NCBI RefSeq assembly: GCF_040712315.1
Contig: NC_134017.1
Location: forward strand, 81,225,987-81,289,986
Origin: Castanea sativa
Lineage: Eukaryota; Streptophyta; Magnoliopsida; Fagales; Fagaceae
Reading direction: 5' to 3'
Length of the DNA stretch: 64,000 nucleotides
How positions within the stretch are numbered: position 1 is the stretch's first letter; each line of letters opens with the position of its first letter. Below, in pieces: positions 25,581 through 38,400 of this stretch. The position numbers and the translations under genes were made by a program. The notes below the pieces were generated by a model. That model was not told the origin of the DNA. It searched no databases and saw nothing but the letters and a program-made list of their open reading frames with translations.

Positions 25581-25934
25581 ACCTTTTTTTTGTAAGGGAA
25601 AACTATGCATAGAATGAAAGAGATAGTGAAAAATTTATAGTAAGAAGGTGTGAATAAAAAGAGACAAAAATAAAGGAAGATGAAGAATGATATTAATGTA
25701 GAGGGTAGTGAGGAAATGAGAAGGTGAGGGAAGGAGAAAGGTTAGAGAAGTAGTGGGGAGATGAAAATGTAAGGGAGGGAAAAATATTAGAGAAGTGAAA
25801 ATATGAAATAAAAAAATATTAAAAATAATTATAAGAAAATGGAAAGAAAAAAGATAATGACATGGACGCTGACGTGGCTCAACGTGAGCATAGCAGTATT
25901 AAACGCTACGTTTGAACTTTTAGTAATATATAGA
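24440..25934 (-). mobile_element. Helitron-like element (1495 bp) downstream of A2
   Basis: Read on the minus strand it starts TCTATATATTACTAAAAG and ends with CGCGGCTAG, between host A and T. Unit 1 has the empty site (TTGCATAATTGCAGAG). It contains (AAT)n and (GT)n(GA)n tracts and no replicase or helicase coding sequence, so it is non-autonomous. Confidence 0.82.
25013..25071. repeat. (AAT)n microsatellite inside the Helitron
   Basis: About 20 AAT units. The poly-Asn and poly-Tyr open frames across it are artefacts. Confidence 0.92.
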
Positions 25935-26640
25935 TAACTACAGAGTTCCTCAGTTTGCAAAGATACTGGCATAATTATATTTCTTCTTGTTGTTATAAGA
26001 AGATGCCTTTGAGAAATACAAACTAGGCAGGGCAAGGTGTACATTGGAAAAAGCTCATGCATCTGATGTATACCTACTTCCTCTTACCACGTGTGGGTAC
26101 TACGGAGGATACGTATTATTAGATATTGCCACTTGTTGGGCATTAGGCCTAAGTATACCATGGTCAGCCAAGGCACAAAAATGTGGACTTGGCACAGCGA
26201 TGTGGAAATATTTTTTTTTGGCTTACTTGGGCAATGTTTCCAACATATATCCAAAAAGAAAAATACCCTCTGTTTCCTTTTTTTTTTTTTTTTGGGCAAG
26301 GTGGTATTATGTGTAATCCTTACATTTAGAAAGTGGCAATGTTTGACATGACTAGCAAATACAAAATGAACACGGTATGGCTTTTTGTGGGTTAGCATTC
26401 AATGTAAATGGAATCATGTCAAAGCAAATCGACACGCTTCAAGCCTTCAACACGATTAATAAACGTGTCAAATTTGTGTTAACCTATCTAACCTGTAATC
26501 AACATGAAATGACCCGATTCATATAAATAAATGTTATTTTTATCTAACATTAACCTCTTTTTATTTTAACTTTCTTAACTGTGAATTCAATGGGTTAAAT
26601 TGGATTGTGTGTCGTATCAACCTGAGTAATAAATGGGTTA

Positions 26641-29012
26641 TGTAAAGTTTTTAGACCTCTTAAAACAATCAGATTAACTTAGTTATTTAGTCAAGTTATT
26701 AACTTAGGTAAAATATGTAAATCTAGGTTAACACAAATATATCATATCATGTAAAGCAGCGGAAAAATAAATAACACAATGATATGATGACCCAGGAAAA
26801 CCAAACCGGTAAAAAACTTGGGGAGGATTTAACCTAACTATCCTCAAGGTAAAACCAAATCCACTATGAAAGAATCGAAGTTTGTATAATAGCGATTTAG
26901 ACCACTAACATCCTATTACTACCCACCAGGAGAAAACTTACTGACACGACTACGTGCAAGCTCTGAGACCACAGACTCATTCTTTCTTGGATTCTCTAGT
27001 AAGTACAAGCATTCCTGCTTGTATATCTTTAAGCTCTTATAGCAGCAACTGAATGATCATCAAGTTTTTGAAGAAATCTCCTGTTGGGATTTGTGCCCTT
27101 AAATCCTATTGTATGATACTATATATAATATTATGTATGACATTATGTATGACATGATATATGACTTAATATTGTGATTGATAAAGTTGTTTTATTATTA
27201 TCTAAAATAATGGTAACATGAATATGAGACATTATCATATAGTCCATGAGATGCATTGTATGTGATTTATGTGAAAAGTCACAGAAGATGTAAATCACAA
27301 GTTCTTTGTAAACTCAGAATTTATAGTTCGTAGTTGGTGATGAAATTGGGCATTTCATCTGCGAAGACTATAACGTGTCAACTAAGATGATTTGTCTTGA
27401 TCATGGAAGTGGAGACTTCTAGTTGATATGTTGATATGTTTTAAGAGTTAAGACATATTGAACAGGACCGCTGTGAGATTTATTATTCTCCTAACAACTG
27501 TTAAATGAATAATAAATCTCACGACTTCTATTTGCATGAACTCTTAATCTTGAGAGAATAATGGACATGATCATGAAGTGTAGGTTGCTTTGATATATCA
27601 GGAGTGAGATCTGAAGTGACGGTCAAAACCTCAGTATGTTGGGCAGCCACATTTAGTGTTGATGGAACATATATTCTTAAGATGGAATTCATAATCTCTT
27701 GATGGAGATATAAAATATTCCCTTGAGATAAGTTTAATGAGTTCAGTTATTCAGAGAGTTAGGCCTAACCACTTTAGTAAGAAATTACTAAAGTATATAT
27801 TTATAAAATTGGATTTCATAAATATATAATGAATAACTTTAAATGATTAAACTGGGTACTCAAGGATAAGATGTAGTAATTTACAAAGTGGCAGTTTACG
27901 TTCATGACTTTGTATTACTACGAATATTTTATGAAGGGGTTACGTGTATAATAAAGTCTTGAGATATAATTTATTAATAAGGCCTAGAGTGCAATTATAT
28001 TTATATAGTAGTATTAAATATAATTAATGGGAACTTTGGACTTGTCAAGAGTTGACGGAAAAGCCCAAGGCCCATTGGAGCTAGTGTCTTATTGGTCCCT
28101 TTTGGTCTCACTCCAAGCCACACACTAAAACTCAATTGGAAAGGCCTAATAGGCAAGCCCAATTAGATAATCAGTTAGTTATAAAGGGAGAAACATACAG
28201 ATTTTTTTTTTAGAAAAGTGAAAAAGAAAATAAGAAACGGTGTGTGAGAGAGTGTGAGACACACTTTCATTCTCCATTTGAAAACTGATTGAGAGACCAC
28301 ACATCTTGGGCGTAAAGTGGAATTGGAGTGAAGATTAAAAGTGTTCCCAAGTGCTTCTAATCTTGGTTTTGAATTTCTCCACACCAAGGTACGCTATCTT
28401 GTTCTTAATTCTGAAATTTACATAGTGCACGTTATTAACCATGAATGAAATAGATCCTTGTTTGTTGCTTCCGCTATGTGTTTTGTATGAGATACAAAAC
28501 CAGAATTTTTCCTTCATCTCCTTCTTGATAATCCTAAGCTTGTGTGAAGGCAAACACCTCTTAGATCTCACAAGAGATTCACACAAACAGCAATATGAGC
28601 AACCTCTTAGAGAGCTTTTGGGTACAAAATCCTAGATCCCCAAAAAAGGCACAAGATACACTCTAATCTCTCTAAAAAGCTCTGAAAAAACCTCTCTAGG
28701 GTTAGCTTATAATGTTCTTTAAGTACTAGAAAAAACGGCTTGTGATTTGGGCTTCAAACGATCAAGTTATGGGCTTTTTATGTTTGCTGATTTTTGCTGA
28801 TCTGTGACTTTCGACCGATCGAATCTAATTTTCGATCGATCGAACACTGTAGCAATTGAATATTAATTTCCTGCAATTACTTGATTTCAAACTTAATTTA
28901 AACCAAACTTTGAGCAAATTTAAACCTAGACTAAATGTTTTGATCATGGTTTGCCAACACAATACACATTGAAGTTCTAATACATTAGTCCCTAAGGTCT
29001 TCAAACCTAACA
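26641..29012 (-). mobile_element. outer solo LTR downstream of A2, interrupted by a second LTR
   Basis: On the + strand it runs from TGTAAAGTTTTTAGACC to CAAACCTAACA, with TG...CA ends and near-matching 5 bp flanks (GGTTA, AGTTA). Unit 1 has the empty site (GGGCTATGTTAGTG). Without the nested LTR it is about 930 bp. No internal region or second LTR is present, so it is a solo LTR; which strand is sense is uncertain. Confidence 0.68.
27082..28516 (+). mobile_element. nested solo LTR (1435 bp), Copia-like
   Basis: Begins TGTTGGGATTTGTGCCC and ends TTTTCCTTCA, with perfect 5 bp target duplications TCTCC at 27077-27081 and 28517-28521. It has no primer-binding site or coding region. The start resembles LTRs of plant Copia elements. 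Confidence 0.78.
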
Positions 29013-29131
29013 AGTTATGTTAGGATTGAGGGGTTTTGACATAATTATTGAAATAGGTTAGGTTAGGGTTAAGTTATGTATTTACTCACAAAAAACATGA
29101 TATGCTAGCTCAAATTGCTGCCCTTATTTGC

Positions 29132-29204
29132 ATGCAACATCTTTCTCACATGGGGTGGGTACTACACTTATGGGGCCCACCTCCATGTGAGAAAGATGTT
29201 GCAT
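29132..29204. repeat. hairpin in the A2 3' flank
   Basis: Arms ATGCAACATCTTTCTCACATGG and its complement, each about 22 bp, separated by a loop of about 29 bp. Same locus as 9351. Confidence 0.78.
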
Positions 29205-30575
29205 ACCACCATTACACAAAATAATGGTAAATCCATTTATCATAAAACATTACTAAGTTTATAATATCAGTTCTCCAAAAGCATTTAATTAAGCAACTGT
29301 AACATGTAATACGGTGCTACATGAGAAACATCATTTTAGGGAGACATGAATAAAAAAAGTTGGTCCTTACATATTGTTCATGTAGCACGACATTACATGA
29401 ATTTAATTGCAAATCATGTTCTCTCCCCAACACCTTATCCTTAACAAGAGGCTGAATTGAATTAAATTAAATTTCCAATCAACCTTAATAAGTTCTAGTC
29501 AAAAGACGTGATTCGTGTGCCTTTACATTTTAGATACATTTATTCTATCAAACTCCTTTAAAAAAAATTTAGTTCCAAGTTTGGACAATCTAATAGTACT
29601 TTAAGAATTGCTTTAAACTCTAAGCTAGCCCTCCCATGCAAAAGTTAGTTCAAAAGAAGAGAAGGTTAAAAACACAATCAATTTTGACTGGAATAGGAAA
29701 TATTTGCGAAGTCATGCTCCTTTTACCATTAGATACTTAGAAAATAGTGAGCATATGCATCCAACAACAATTATAAGGAAAAGAAAAGAATGTATCCACA
29801 AAACTTAGGAAGCTAGTTGTACTGTTGTGGCCTATTGAGGCTTGCTGGTATTACTCGAGCAATTGAGGTAGAAAGAACATACGAACATATACACATAATG
29901 ACCTGTATGTAAGTATATTGAAGATACATAAGTATACAGATATTAATACAAACACATATTTATAAAGACACTATTATACATACATATACAAGTGTTCTGT
30001 GTAAGTTCTTGTTTGTGCATGTTTTTAATTAGTATACAATCATTCATTTCCATATGCATACATATGCCAATAAATATTCGTATACTATCACCTGTATAAG
30101 TATAAATACCATCTCTGCATCTCCAACTTTACCATATTCTTTCAAAATGATTCCCTACCGAAGCAAAATAGTGATAAAACATATACAATTAGTCCAGTAG
30201 TACTTCATTTCAAAATATCTAAAGACTAATTAAGCATAATCAATCAGCAGGAATGAGAGGGAATCATAACCAATAAAGAATTAATAATGGGGCATGGTGA
30301 AGAACAATGTAATATCGTTTCTGTGGACAGTGGATCCTACTTGATGAACTGCATAACCAATCTTGATAGCTTACTTTTTTTGCTTTTTTAATGATGAGAA
30401 ACCTCTTCCAAGGAGGGCCACTCTACCACTATTGTTGAGTAAACCCTAGATGAGATACACGACCCCGCTCTCAAGAATTATGTATCAAATAATTTTGAGA
30501 CTCGAACTAGCTAGAGACCTCAGGAGGAGTAACCATGAATAGCTTACTTTTCATACAATTGCATACAATAATAAG

Positions 30576-30631
<56 letters not shown>

Positions 30632-33440
30632 CTAAATGCTAAAGAATAATATTTATTGTTGTTACGCTTATCTTGAGCCACATTAGTGTATCATTTTAGT
30701 ACACTTCAATCAATTTCAATTGTAAAATCTATTAGCAAATAACTAAATGAATTTATTTAATTATTTTGTCCTAATCTATTAGTACATGAAGTCATTTAAG
30801 CCTTTTTAAAATTAATATTAATTAAACTATATGACCTTATAAGTAATGTATCCTATGAATGTTGTCATTTAAATTTTTAATTGTGATTTTGTTTACTAAC
30901 TAAAAAAATTTACAAAGTGACATGATTAGTTAGTTTAACATCAACAATATAATAAATAAATTCCTAATTATTTTTTAGTAATACTATACTTAGTACAAAT
31001 TTGACTATATATAATTCTTACAAATCTATATAACCCTGTATCTATATAATATTTAAAAGATGAATCACTTATTGTTGCTACGCTTCTATTAAGTCACAAT
31101 ATTAGCGTAGCATTTTGGTCAAGTTCGGTCTTATTCAATCCATTCACTCCACTTTGGCCCTATTTGGTCCATTCACTTCACTTTGGTCCTATTCAGGCTA
31201 CATCGGTCCATTCAGTGTACTTCAATCCACTTCGGTCTAGTTTGGTCCTTTTCAGTTCATTTTGGTCCATTTCTATCCATTTCAGTCCATTTTGGACTAA
31301 TTGGACCATAAATTGATTCTTTGGCCTTTGCCTCCACCTGCAAGCAAGTTCCTCCGTAAAGGTTATATTGTCTCATATCATGCATTACTAGTACTACCAA
31401 TACCGCATTTTTTCAGAATGCAACATGCAATCAACAAATCTTAAATCTAAATCTCTTTAGTCCACCTTGATTGATTATACGAAAACCTAATCTATGATTC
31501 AAAAAGTCTTAAAATCAATTTTTCTTAAAAGTAAATAAGTATTTTATTAAATAAGACTACTAAACAAAACATAAATGAATCTAAAGAGTTACAAAAGGAT
31601 ATGTAAAGAAGGACAATGATTCTGAAAACCAATTAAATAATGAGCTAGTAGTAAACAATATTATCAACTACGTTCTTAAAATTTCCATTTTTTTTTTATA
31701 AGTATGACACATACATGCTTGCTTTAATGTCTACATCAAACATAACCAAACTAAATTCCAAATATTTAAAGAATACTTGTCTATCTAGTTCCGCTAACCA
31801 AATAAAAGGTTGGTGACCTTTTTTGGTAACACCCTTTGAATGGATGAAAAACAGAGTTCCACAACTCAAACACAACACTGTAGTGTAACAAAAGATGCTC
31901 CATTATCTCCCCACTATTGGACACATACATGTACAACACCATCCAACAAACTTATTTTCTATTTTAATTAGAAGAGCATTGTTTGTTACACGTGTAATAA
32001 GTTTTAGCCTAATTAGAATATCGCAACTGAGGACCCTCTTCCCCCATACTATCATCCATACAAAGAAAGAGACCATCTCAGTCTTAGTCTCACTCTCTTA
32101 TTTTCAACATTGTAAGTTTCACTCTTTTGTGCTTTTTTTTTTTATTAATTTTTTTAATTTTTATAGAAAAGGTTAACTAACTGGGATGTTAATACAATTC
32201 TTTTTAATAAATATGATAAAATTTGCAATCCATTGTGTTTACTCCATAATAATTGTCCTTTATAAGTAATGACACCAAGGAAGTCAATACTGTACTGAAG
32301 GTTTTTTTGGTTTAGTCATGAGAACAATTTATTTCAGTACCGGTTAACATCAATGTACCGTTTCGAAGTTACTACAATTATATATATATATATATATATA
32401 TATTACAAATGATGATATGGTAACGTATTGGGGTAGGGAAGTTGTTAATAAGTAAGGAAATATTTTCTTTTTTTACTGTTTCCTCTCCACAATCACTGGA
32501 TTTCACATCTTTCAATAAAAAAATTACTGATATACACTCTTATATATGTTATAAAGTTGGTTTTTTATATGTTACACTTTCTTCTCCACTCTTAAATTTC
32601 AAATAATTTTAGCTCTCTCTTCTTAGTTTTGTCTTTTGAGCTTTTTGTTCTGTATCGTCTCTCTTAGTTTCACAGTTTTGGTTTTGAGTTCATTTCACTG
32701 CTTGTGTCACCATCCACCGCCACTCAAGATCTAGTTAGAGGTCATTGGCTTCAAAGAAAAAAGAGACGGTGAGCACGTGAGGGAGGAATCCATTTTTGGG
32801 TTACTAGTCAGTATTGGACCAGTATCTATTAACCAACCGAAATTTGGTATCTTGCTTGGTACGGTTGGAACAATGCCAGTATTTATACCCAAAACGAAAT
32901 TGTTGCAGTTTCTGTACTGGCCAAGCTACCGGTACTAAAAATAGTGGTATCCGTTGGTATGGTATTCACTTCCTTGAATGACACAAATGGGCTTTTTTTG
33001 TTATAGGTCTGGTTCGAACTTTTTATTTTATTTGATAAGAATACTAAGTATTTTAACAAACACAGGAGATGAGAGTAGGTCTTAAAGAAACTGATAGTGA
33101 TATATATCTAGAAAAGTCTAACTCTTGGTGGGTTTCAAACCTAGATTTTTTAGTTGTGGATAAAAAAACTTAAGGACTGACCTAAATGTAATTAGTGTAT
33201 ATGTAGTTATTAAATATCATTTAATGAAAATTAGTATTAAATTTTTTTAAAAAAACATTAGAATACGTCTTATATATTCATTTATACAACTCCTAATAAG
33301 CACAATATAATGGATATATATATTTGTTTTTATTTATTGTTTTCCAACATTAAAATTCCACTTATTTTCGTGAGTAACATTTTATTAGCCAAATTAATTA
33401 CACACACGCATGTGTGTGTATATATATATATATATACACA
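29205..33440. other. spacer of unit 2 after the hairpin, no intact gene
   Basis: Parallels 9408-15500 of unit 1 without the MITE DNA. It contains the decayed TPR exon, a (TA)n tract at about 30578-30627 and repeated short GGTCCATT-type motifs around 31140-31310. Confidence 0.5.
30098..30154 (-). pseudogene. decayed penultimate exon of a TPR-like gene, unit 2
   Basis: Minus-strand match to 62657-62713 with GIILKEYGKVGDAE readable. The acceptor and donor ends are altered and the terminal exon is missing. Confidence 0.68.
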
Positions 33441-33594
33441 CATTAGAATACGTCTTATATATTCATTTATACAACTCCTAATAAGCACAATATAATGGAT
33501 ATATATATTTGTTTTTATTTATTGTTTTCCAACATTAAAATTCCACTTATTTTCGTAACATTTTATTAGCCAAATTAATTACACCCACGCGCGC

Positions 33595-33610
<16 letters not shown>
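33256..33610 (+). repeat. 185 bp tandem duplication in unit 2
   Basis: The block starting CATTAGAATACGTCTTATAT at 33256 repeats from 33441. Both copies end in CA/TA microsatellite sequence, which probably mediated the duplication. Units 1 and 3 have one copy. Confidence 0.85.

Positions 33611-33651
<41 letters not shown>
33601..33651. repeat. (AT)n microsatellite
   Basis: About 25 AT units directly after the second copy of the 185 bp duplication. Confidence 0.9.
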
Positions 33652-33656
<5 letters not shown>

Positions 33657-33860
33657 TATATTGGATTTGTGTGTACCTAGGCTATGATGTGTGTGGGTAT
33701 GTGAAAATGTGTATAATGTATGTTACTTACAAAATTTGGAATGTCCGTACAAGAGTATTGCACTGTTGATTGGTAGTTGCATGTACGGACAGAGAATCGA
33801 ATACCGTTGTCAATATAGGAAGGTAGATTTGCATTGCATTCCCACTAGGGCTACTTTCAT

Positions 33861-33875
33861 TTGACTTCAAGTCAA
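33861..33875. promoter_or_regulatory. palindromic double W-box upstream of the second stranded B exon
   Basis: TTGACTTCAAGTCAA, B-type form, about 320 bp before the relic ATG. Confidence 0.5.
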
Positions 33876-34194
33876 TGTCTTCTTTTACACCTTTTTCTAT
33901 TTTTTCTTCTTTTCTAACGTGTTTTTCTTTTAATAATGTTGTGTACGTCTATATGCTTTTCTGACCTTTACAAGGGAACTAATGGAAACTCTTACAAGCC
34001 AAAAGCATGTTAGGAATCTCACTTTTTCTTTCTTTCATAATTGCCCCTATGTCGGTCTTTCCATAGGGTAACTTCTTCCAAGTTGGTTCCTTTGATGCTA
34101 AGCTAATCTTCATGATCTCTATTTTTGAAGGGTGCATGTGTGTGACATTTTGGCCATTGACTGACTTTACAGAAGAGAAGAAGGTACTGACAGA

Positions 34195-34308
34195 ATGGAG
34201 AAGACTGCGGAGAAGAAGAGAGAATTTCCTGCAGGTCGAGGCTTAATAGATTTGGTATTCTCTTGGTCTATCGAAGATGTTCTCAATGAGGATCTTTACA
34301 AAAACTAG
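34195..34308 (+). pseudogene. stranded first exon of a B-type helicase gene, upstream of A3
   Basis: Matches exon 1 of gene B and begins with an intact ATG ([20 protein letters not shown]), but the last codon is TAG instead of CAG, directly before the GTTTGT donor. The TAG and the junction that follows are shared with the relic at 16132, so both relics descend from one duplication junction. A 37-residue peptide would be the only product. The promoter-like region upstream is still B-like. Confidence 0.9.
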
Positions 34309-35099
34309 GTTTGTCCTCATTGAAGAAATGATCATGACTAATGAACATTCAATTAGATAAAAAGATAAATTTCAACTTCTTAGAATATATTTACAACAAA
34401 AATCATAACTCATCTTAATCCAAACTTATATATACCCACTAATTGGTTTTGGCGGATGAGGTTAGTTGCTAGTAGATGATGAGTCTAAAGGGCTCTTCTT
34501 TAGAAAAGTTCATACTTTATTAAATTAAAAAAAAATAATTTGATCACACAATGGATCTTTATCATTATTTCCCCAATAATAATCAAATAAACTTTACACA
34601 TAAGCTAGACTCATCTTTTTCATGCGTTTTGCTGGAAAATGTTAAATAATTGGGACTTTAGTACATTTTTTTTTTAATAGATTGTATAAAATTTGAAACC
34701 TATGGGGTCCCCTTCCTCCATGATTATTGTTCTTTATAGGGCAAGACACCAATGGATTCTATTTGGTGGAGGAATTTCACTTTACCATTATGCCAATACA
34801 CTAGTAGGTTCCTTTTTGTCTAGATGAGATTCGAACCTAGGTCTTTTATTCAAGGATTAAGGACTTTATTAGTTGAGCTTATTGGAAACCATGTTAGACA
34901 CCCATACAAAGTGTAACAAGTAGCTAGGATTAAAGACTTTACTAGTTGTGCTAATTAGATACCACATTAGACAGCCGTACAAGTAAAACAAGTATTGCAC
35001 TGTTGCGTGGTAGTTCCATAGACAGAATCGAATATTGTGGTGCAAGGAAGGTGGCAGGATACAAAGGGTAACTTGCATTCCCACCTTAGTCACTTTCAT

Positions 35100-35114
35100 T
35101 TGACTTGAAGTCAA
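35100..35114. promoter_or_regulatory. palindromic double W-box upstream of A3
   Basis: TTGACTTGAAGTCAA, A-type form, same spacing to the ATG as in A1 and A2. Confidence 0.55.
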
Positions 35115-35436
35115 TGTCTTCTTTTACACATTTTTTCTTGAGAATATATTCTTTCCTTGGTTTCTTTTCTAACGTTTTCTTTAATCTTGTTTTGTATTTC
35201 CATTGGCTTTTGCTGAATTTTTTAAGGAAGCAATGGAAATTCTTAAAAGCCAAAAGCATGTTAGGAATTTCAATTTTCTTACTTTCATAGTATCCTGTAT
35301 ATTGGTCTTTCTATTGAATAACTTCTTCCTAGCTGTTCTTTAGATGCTAAGCGAACCTTCATTATCTCTATTTTGAAGGGTGTGTGAGATTTTAGCCATT
35401 GACTGACCATACAGAAGAGAAGAAGAAACCGAAAGA

Positions 35437-38400
35437 ATGGAGAAGACTGTGCTGAAGAAAAACTTTGTTCGGGGTAGAAGATTAATAGATTTGGTATTCT
35501 CCTGGTCTATCAATGATATTCGCAACGAAGATCTTTACAAAAAGCAGGTTTGTACACCATGAAGCTCTCACCCTCCTCCTCATTGTAAGAAATTAAATTG
35601 TAACACTTGCAGATTGTAGGGTACTATTAATTTCATTAAAATTGTTGTTGGCTAAATGTAAAAAAATGTGGATAACAAAATGAAAATTACATCTGAGCAA
35701 AAGGGGTATTATTAATTTTACAATTCCTCTTTTTGGGGGGCTTTTATATACCAATAGAAAGTATGTTGTCACGTTGGGCTAACAGTGAGTTCACATTTTG
35801 GGTTAGTGTGTTAGTTCAATTTTGGAAGTAGAATGTGTTGTGATTAAATATTATGGTATCAAATTGTTAGAAATGACACTAAGTTTATTTATTTTGATCT
35901 AATTTATCTGCATACTTAAGACATGACATTGATGGTAATTTGTATGTGGTACATATTATTTCTTTATGAAGTTCCCATTTCAGGCAGAGATATAGTTGAA
36001 AGCTCGGATTTGTGTTAAAACACAAGAGCTTGTTTAGACCCCAAATTAAAAGAATACGGCTATATTGCTTTTACTCTAACTTATCTAAGTGCGGAAACAA
36101 GAGTAAATGAAGCGTAAACAACTGATACTACTCTAGTGCATAAACATGAACAACAAACAATAAAAGTAAAGCACAAGAGTAAGAGAAGAAGAATGCAAAC
36201 ACAAGATAACACGCTGATGTATTATCGAAGAGGAAACTGAAGAACTTGGCGAAAAACCTCTCCGCCGCCCTCCAAGCGATAATCGATCCACTTGAGAATA
36301 AAGTTGGAGTACACGAATAACAAAAGACCCTCCAAGCTCCCGCTACCAACGGACTTTACTGAGTCATGTCTTCTCTAACTTTCTAGATCCCGCAATACGC
36401 CCGATTGCATTTGCCAAGCCTTCACCGGCTTTTTTTGGCAAATCTCCAATGCTTCCTAATCTCCAAAACACTCTCTACACTCTGAAAATGTGTGAGTTGT
36501 GTTTGGGTACAAATCTCCTCTCAATGTATGATTATGGGAGAGGGAAGGAGAAGAGGCTACAATGATTTTTCTCTAAGGATGAGTAGCTCTCTCTCTCTAA
36601 AAGATGGGTGTGTGTGTTGTTGAAAACCTATTTAGGGTTTTCCTCTCTGAATGGCCTCCTTACACATTTGTGGGTAATGAGGGTATATATAGTATGAGTG
36701 AAGGGTAAGAAAGTCACATTTAAAAAACCTCTAGGCAGAGTTTTGCAGGTGTCTCGCGGGAAGGCCTTACTCGCGAGACACTAGTGAAATCCTCCATATT
36801 GGCACGTTGCTTCAGCTTCCAGCATGTGCTTCTCACGTGACTCTTTCGCGGGTTAGCTACTAGCGAGACAATCGCGAAAACCACTGATCTTCAATTTAGC
36901 TTGAATCTTCACCAACTTAATACTAAATCTAATACAGTAAAATCCCACAAAAATACAAGGAACAAATTAAAGCAAATACAACACTTTTTGTCATGGAATA
37001 AAGCCAACATAAAACATAGTTGTAAATCACAACTTTACAATCTCCCCATTTGGTTATTCTATAACAAAACACCCTATAGCAGACTCTAGACTTAAACGTG
37101 AGTTTGGGAACAATGGCAAAACTCACTCACACCTAAATCTAGAAGCTGTGAACTTGAAACACTTGCACAAAACACATTAGACCCTCAAGGTAAAGCAAGT
37201 AATAAAACACATTAGACCCTCAAGGTAAAGCAAGTAATAAAAGGACAAGTATAATGTAACAAGTAAAATGCGATCAAGTAAACAAGATGTGAAACATATG
37301 AGCAACTTGATCATACACCAAAACAGTCATATGGAAATGACTACAATGATCATATAGCAAAGTAAATGATCATCCGAACATGCAACCAATAAAGCACAAT
37401 GGCAAAAGGATGTATGCATGTCCAACACTCAACCAATGCAAAACACCAAAGTATTTGCATTAAGGATATAAGATCCAATAAGGGTACAAGAACACACAAC
37501 TAATGCAAAACACAAAAGGTATTTACATTAAGGATATAATATCCAACAAGGGCACAAGTGTGTTCCAACACAAAAACACGATGCAAAGAGAGCAACAAAG
37601 CATAGATACTAAAAGTAACTCAAAGTACCATAAAGCAACGAGAAAACAAGCATAAAGTAAAACAAAGGAAAACAAGGTTTTCTAAAAAAGATGTCCTCTC
37701 TCCCTTGGTATATGCATCTCCCCTATGGCTTTCTCCCCCTACGAATGTGTACGAGGTAAAATATCCCCCCTAAGAATGTGCACATGAGTCATATAAAAAT
37801 GACAAAACACATCAGCATACTCTCCAGTATACACTCCCCCTTTTTGTCACGAATAGACAAATGAATCAAGAGGAATGAGGGAAAGAAAAGAAGATATGAA
37901 CAAGAGTATGATGCATGAGGGGTGCAAGATGTATGAGAAAATGAAGCTCAAAAAAAGAGAAAAAATATCTTAAAGACACAATGCTACAAAGCATAAAGAA
38001 AACATGACATGCTAAAGATGTGGAACAAGATATAGACCTAGGCATGACATAGACACAAGAACATGTTATATGAGCTAAAAGATCTAAAAAGACTTAACTA
38101 GTATGAGTGAATGCAAAACATGTCAAGTGTTAGAGTGCAGCAAATGTGCATCTAGTGTGCATCTGTGTGCATGTGAGATGCATGACCAATGATGATTAAG
38201 CACTTACGGGGCAAAGTGTATAAAACACACCACCGATGATCAAAACATGATAAACATGAATAATTATGGCGATCTCCAAAATTTGGTACTCATCGGAGTC
38301 CAAAACAGCGAGAAAATGCCATTTGGGCATTTTATCAAACACTTAGAGTGCACATATTACACATGTATGTTAAACAATGCAAGAACATATGAAAATCTTG

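Larger units (their letters stand above)
16255..34314 (+). repeat. tandem unit 2 (gene A2 plus B exon 1 relic)
   Basis: Begins at the junction after the first stranded B exon and ends at the junction after the second. It is about 18 kb, longer than unit 1 because of a GC-rich MITE, a 1.5 kb Helitron and nested solo LTRs. It lacks the 0.9 kb MITE of unit 1. Confidence 0.85.
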
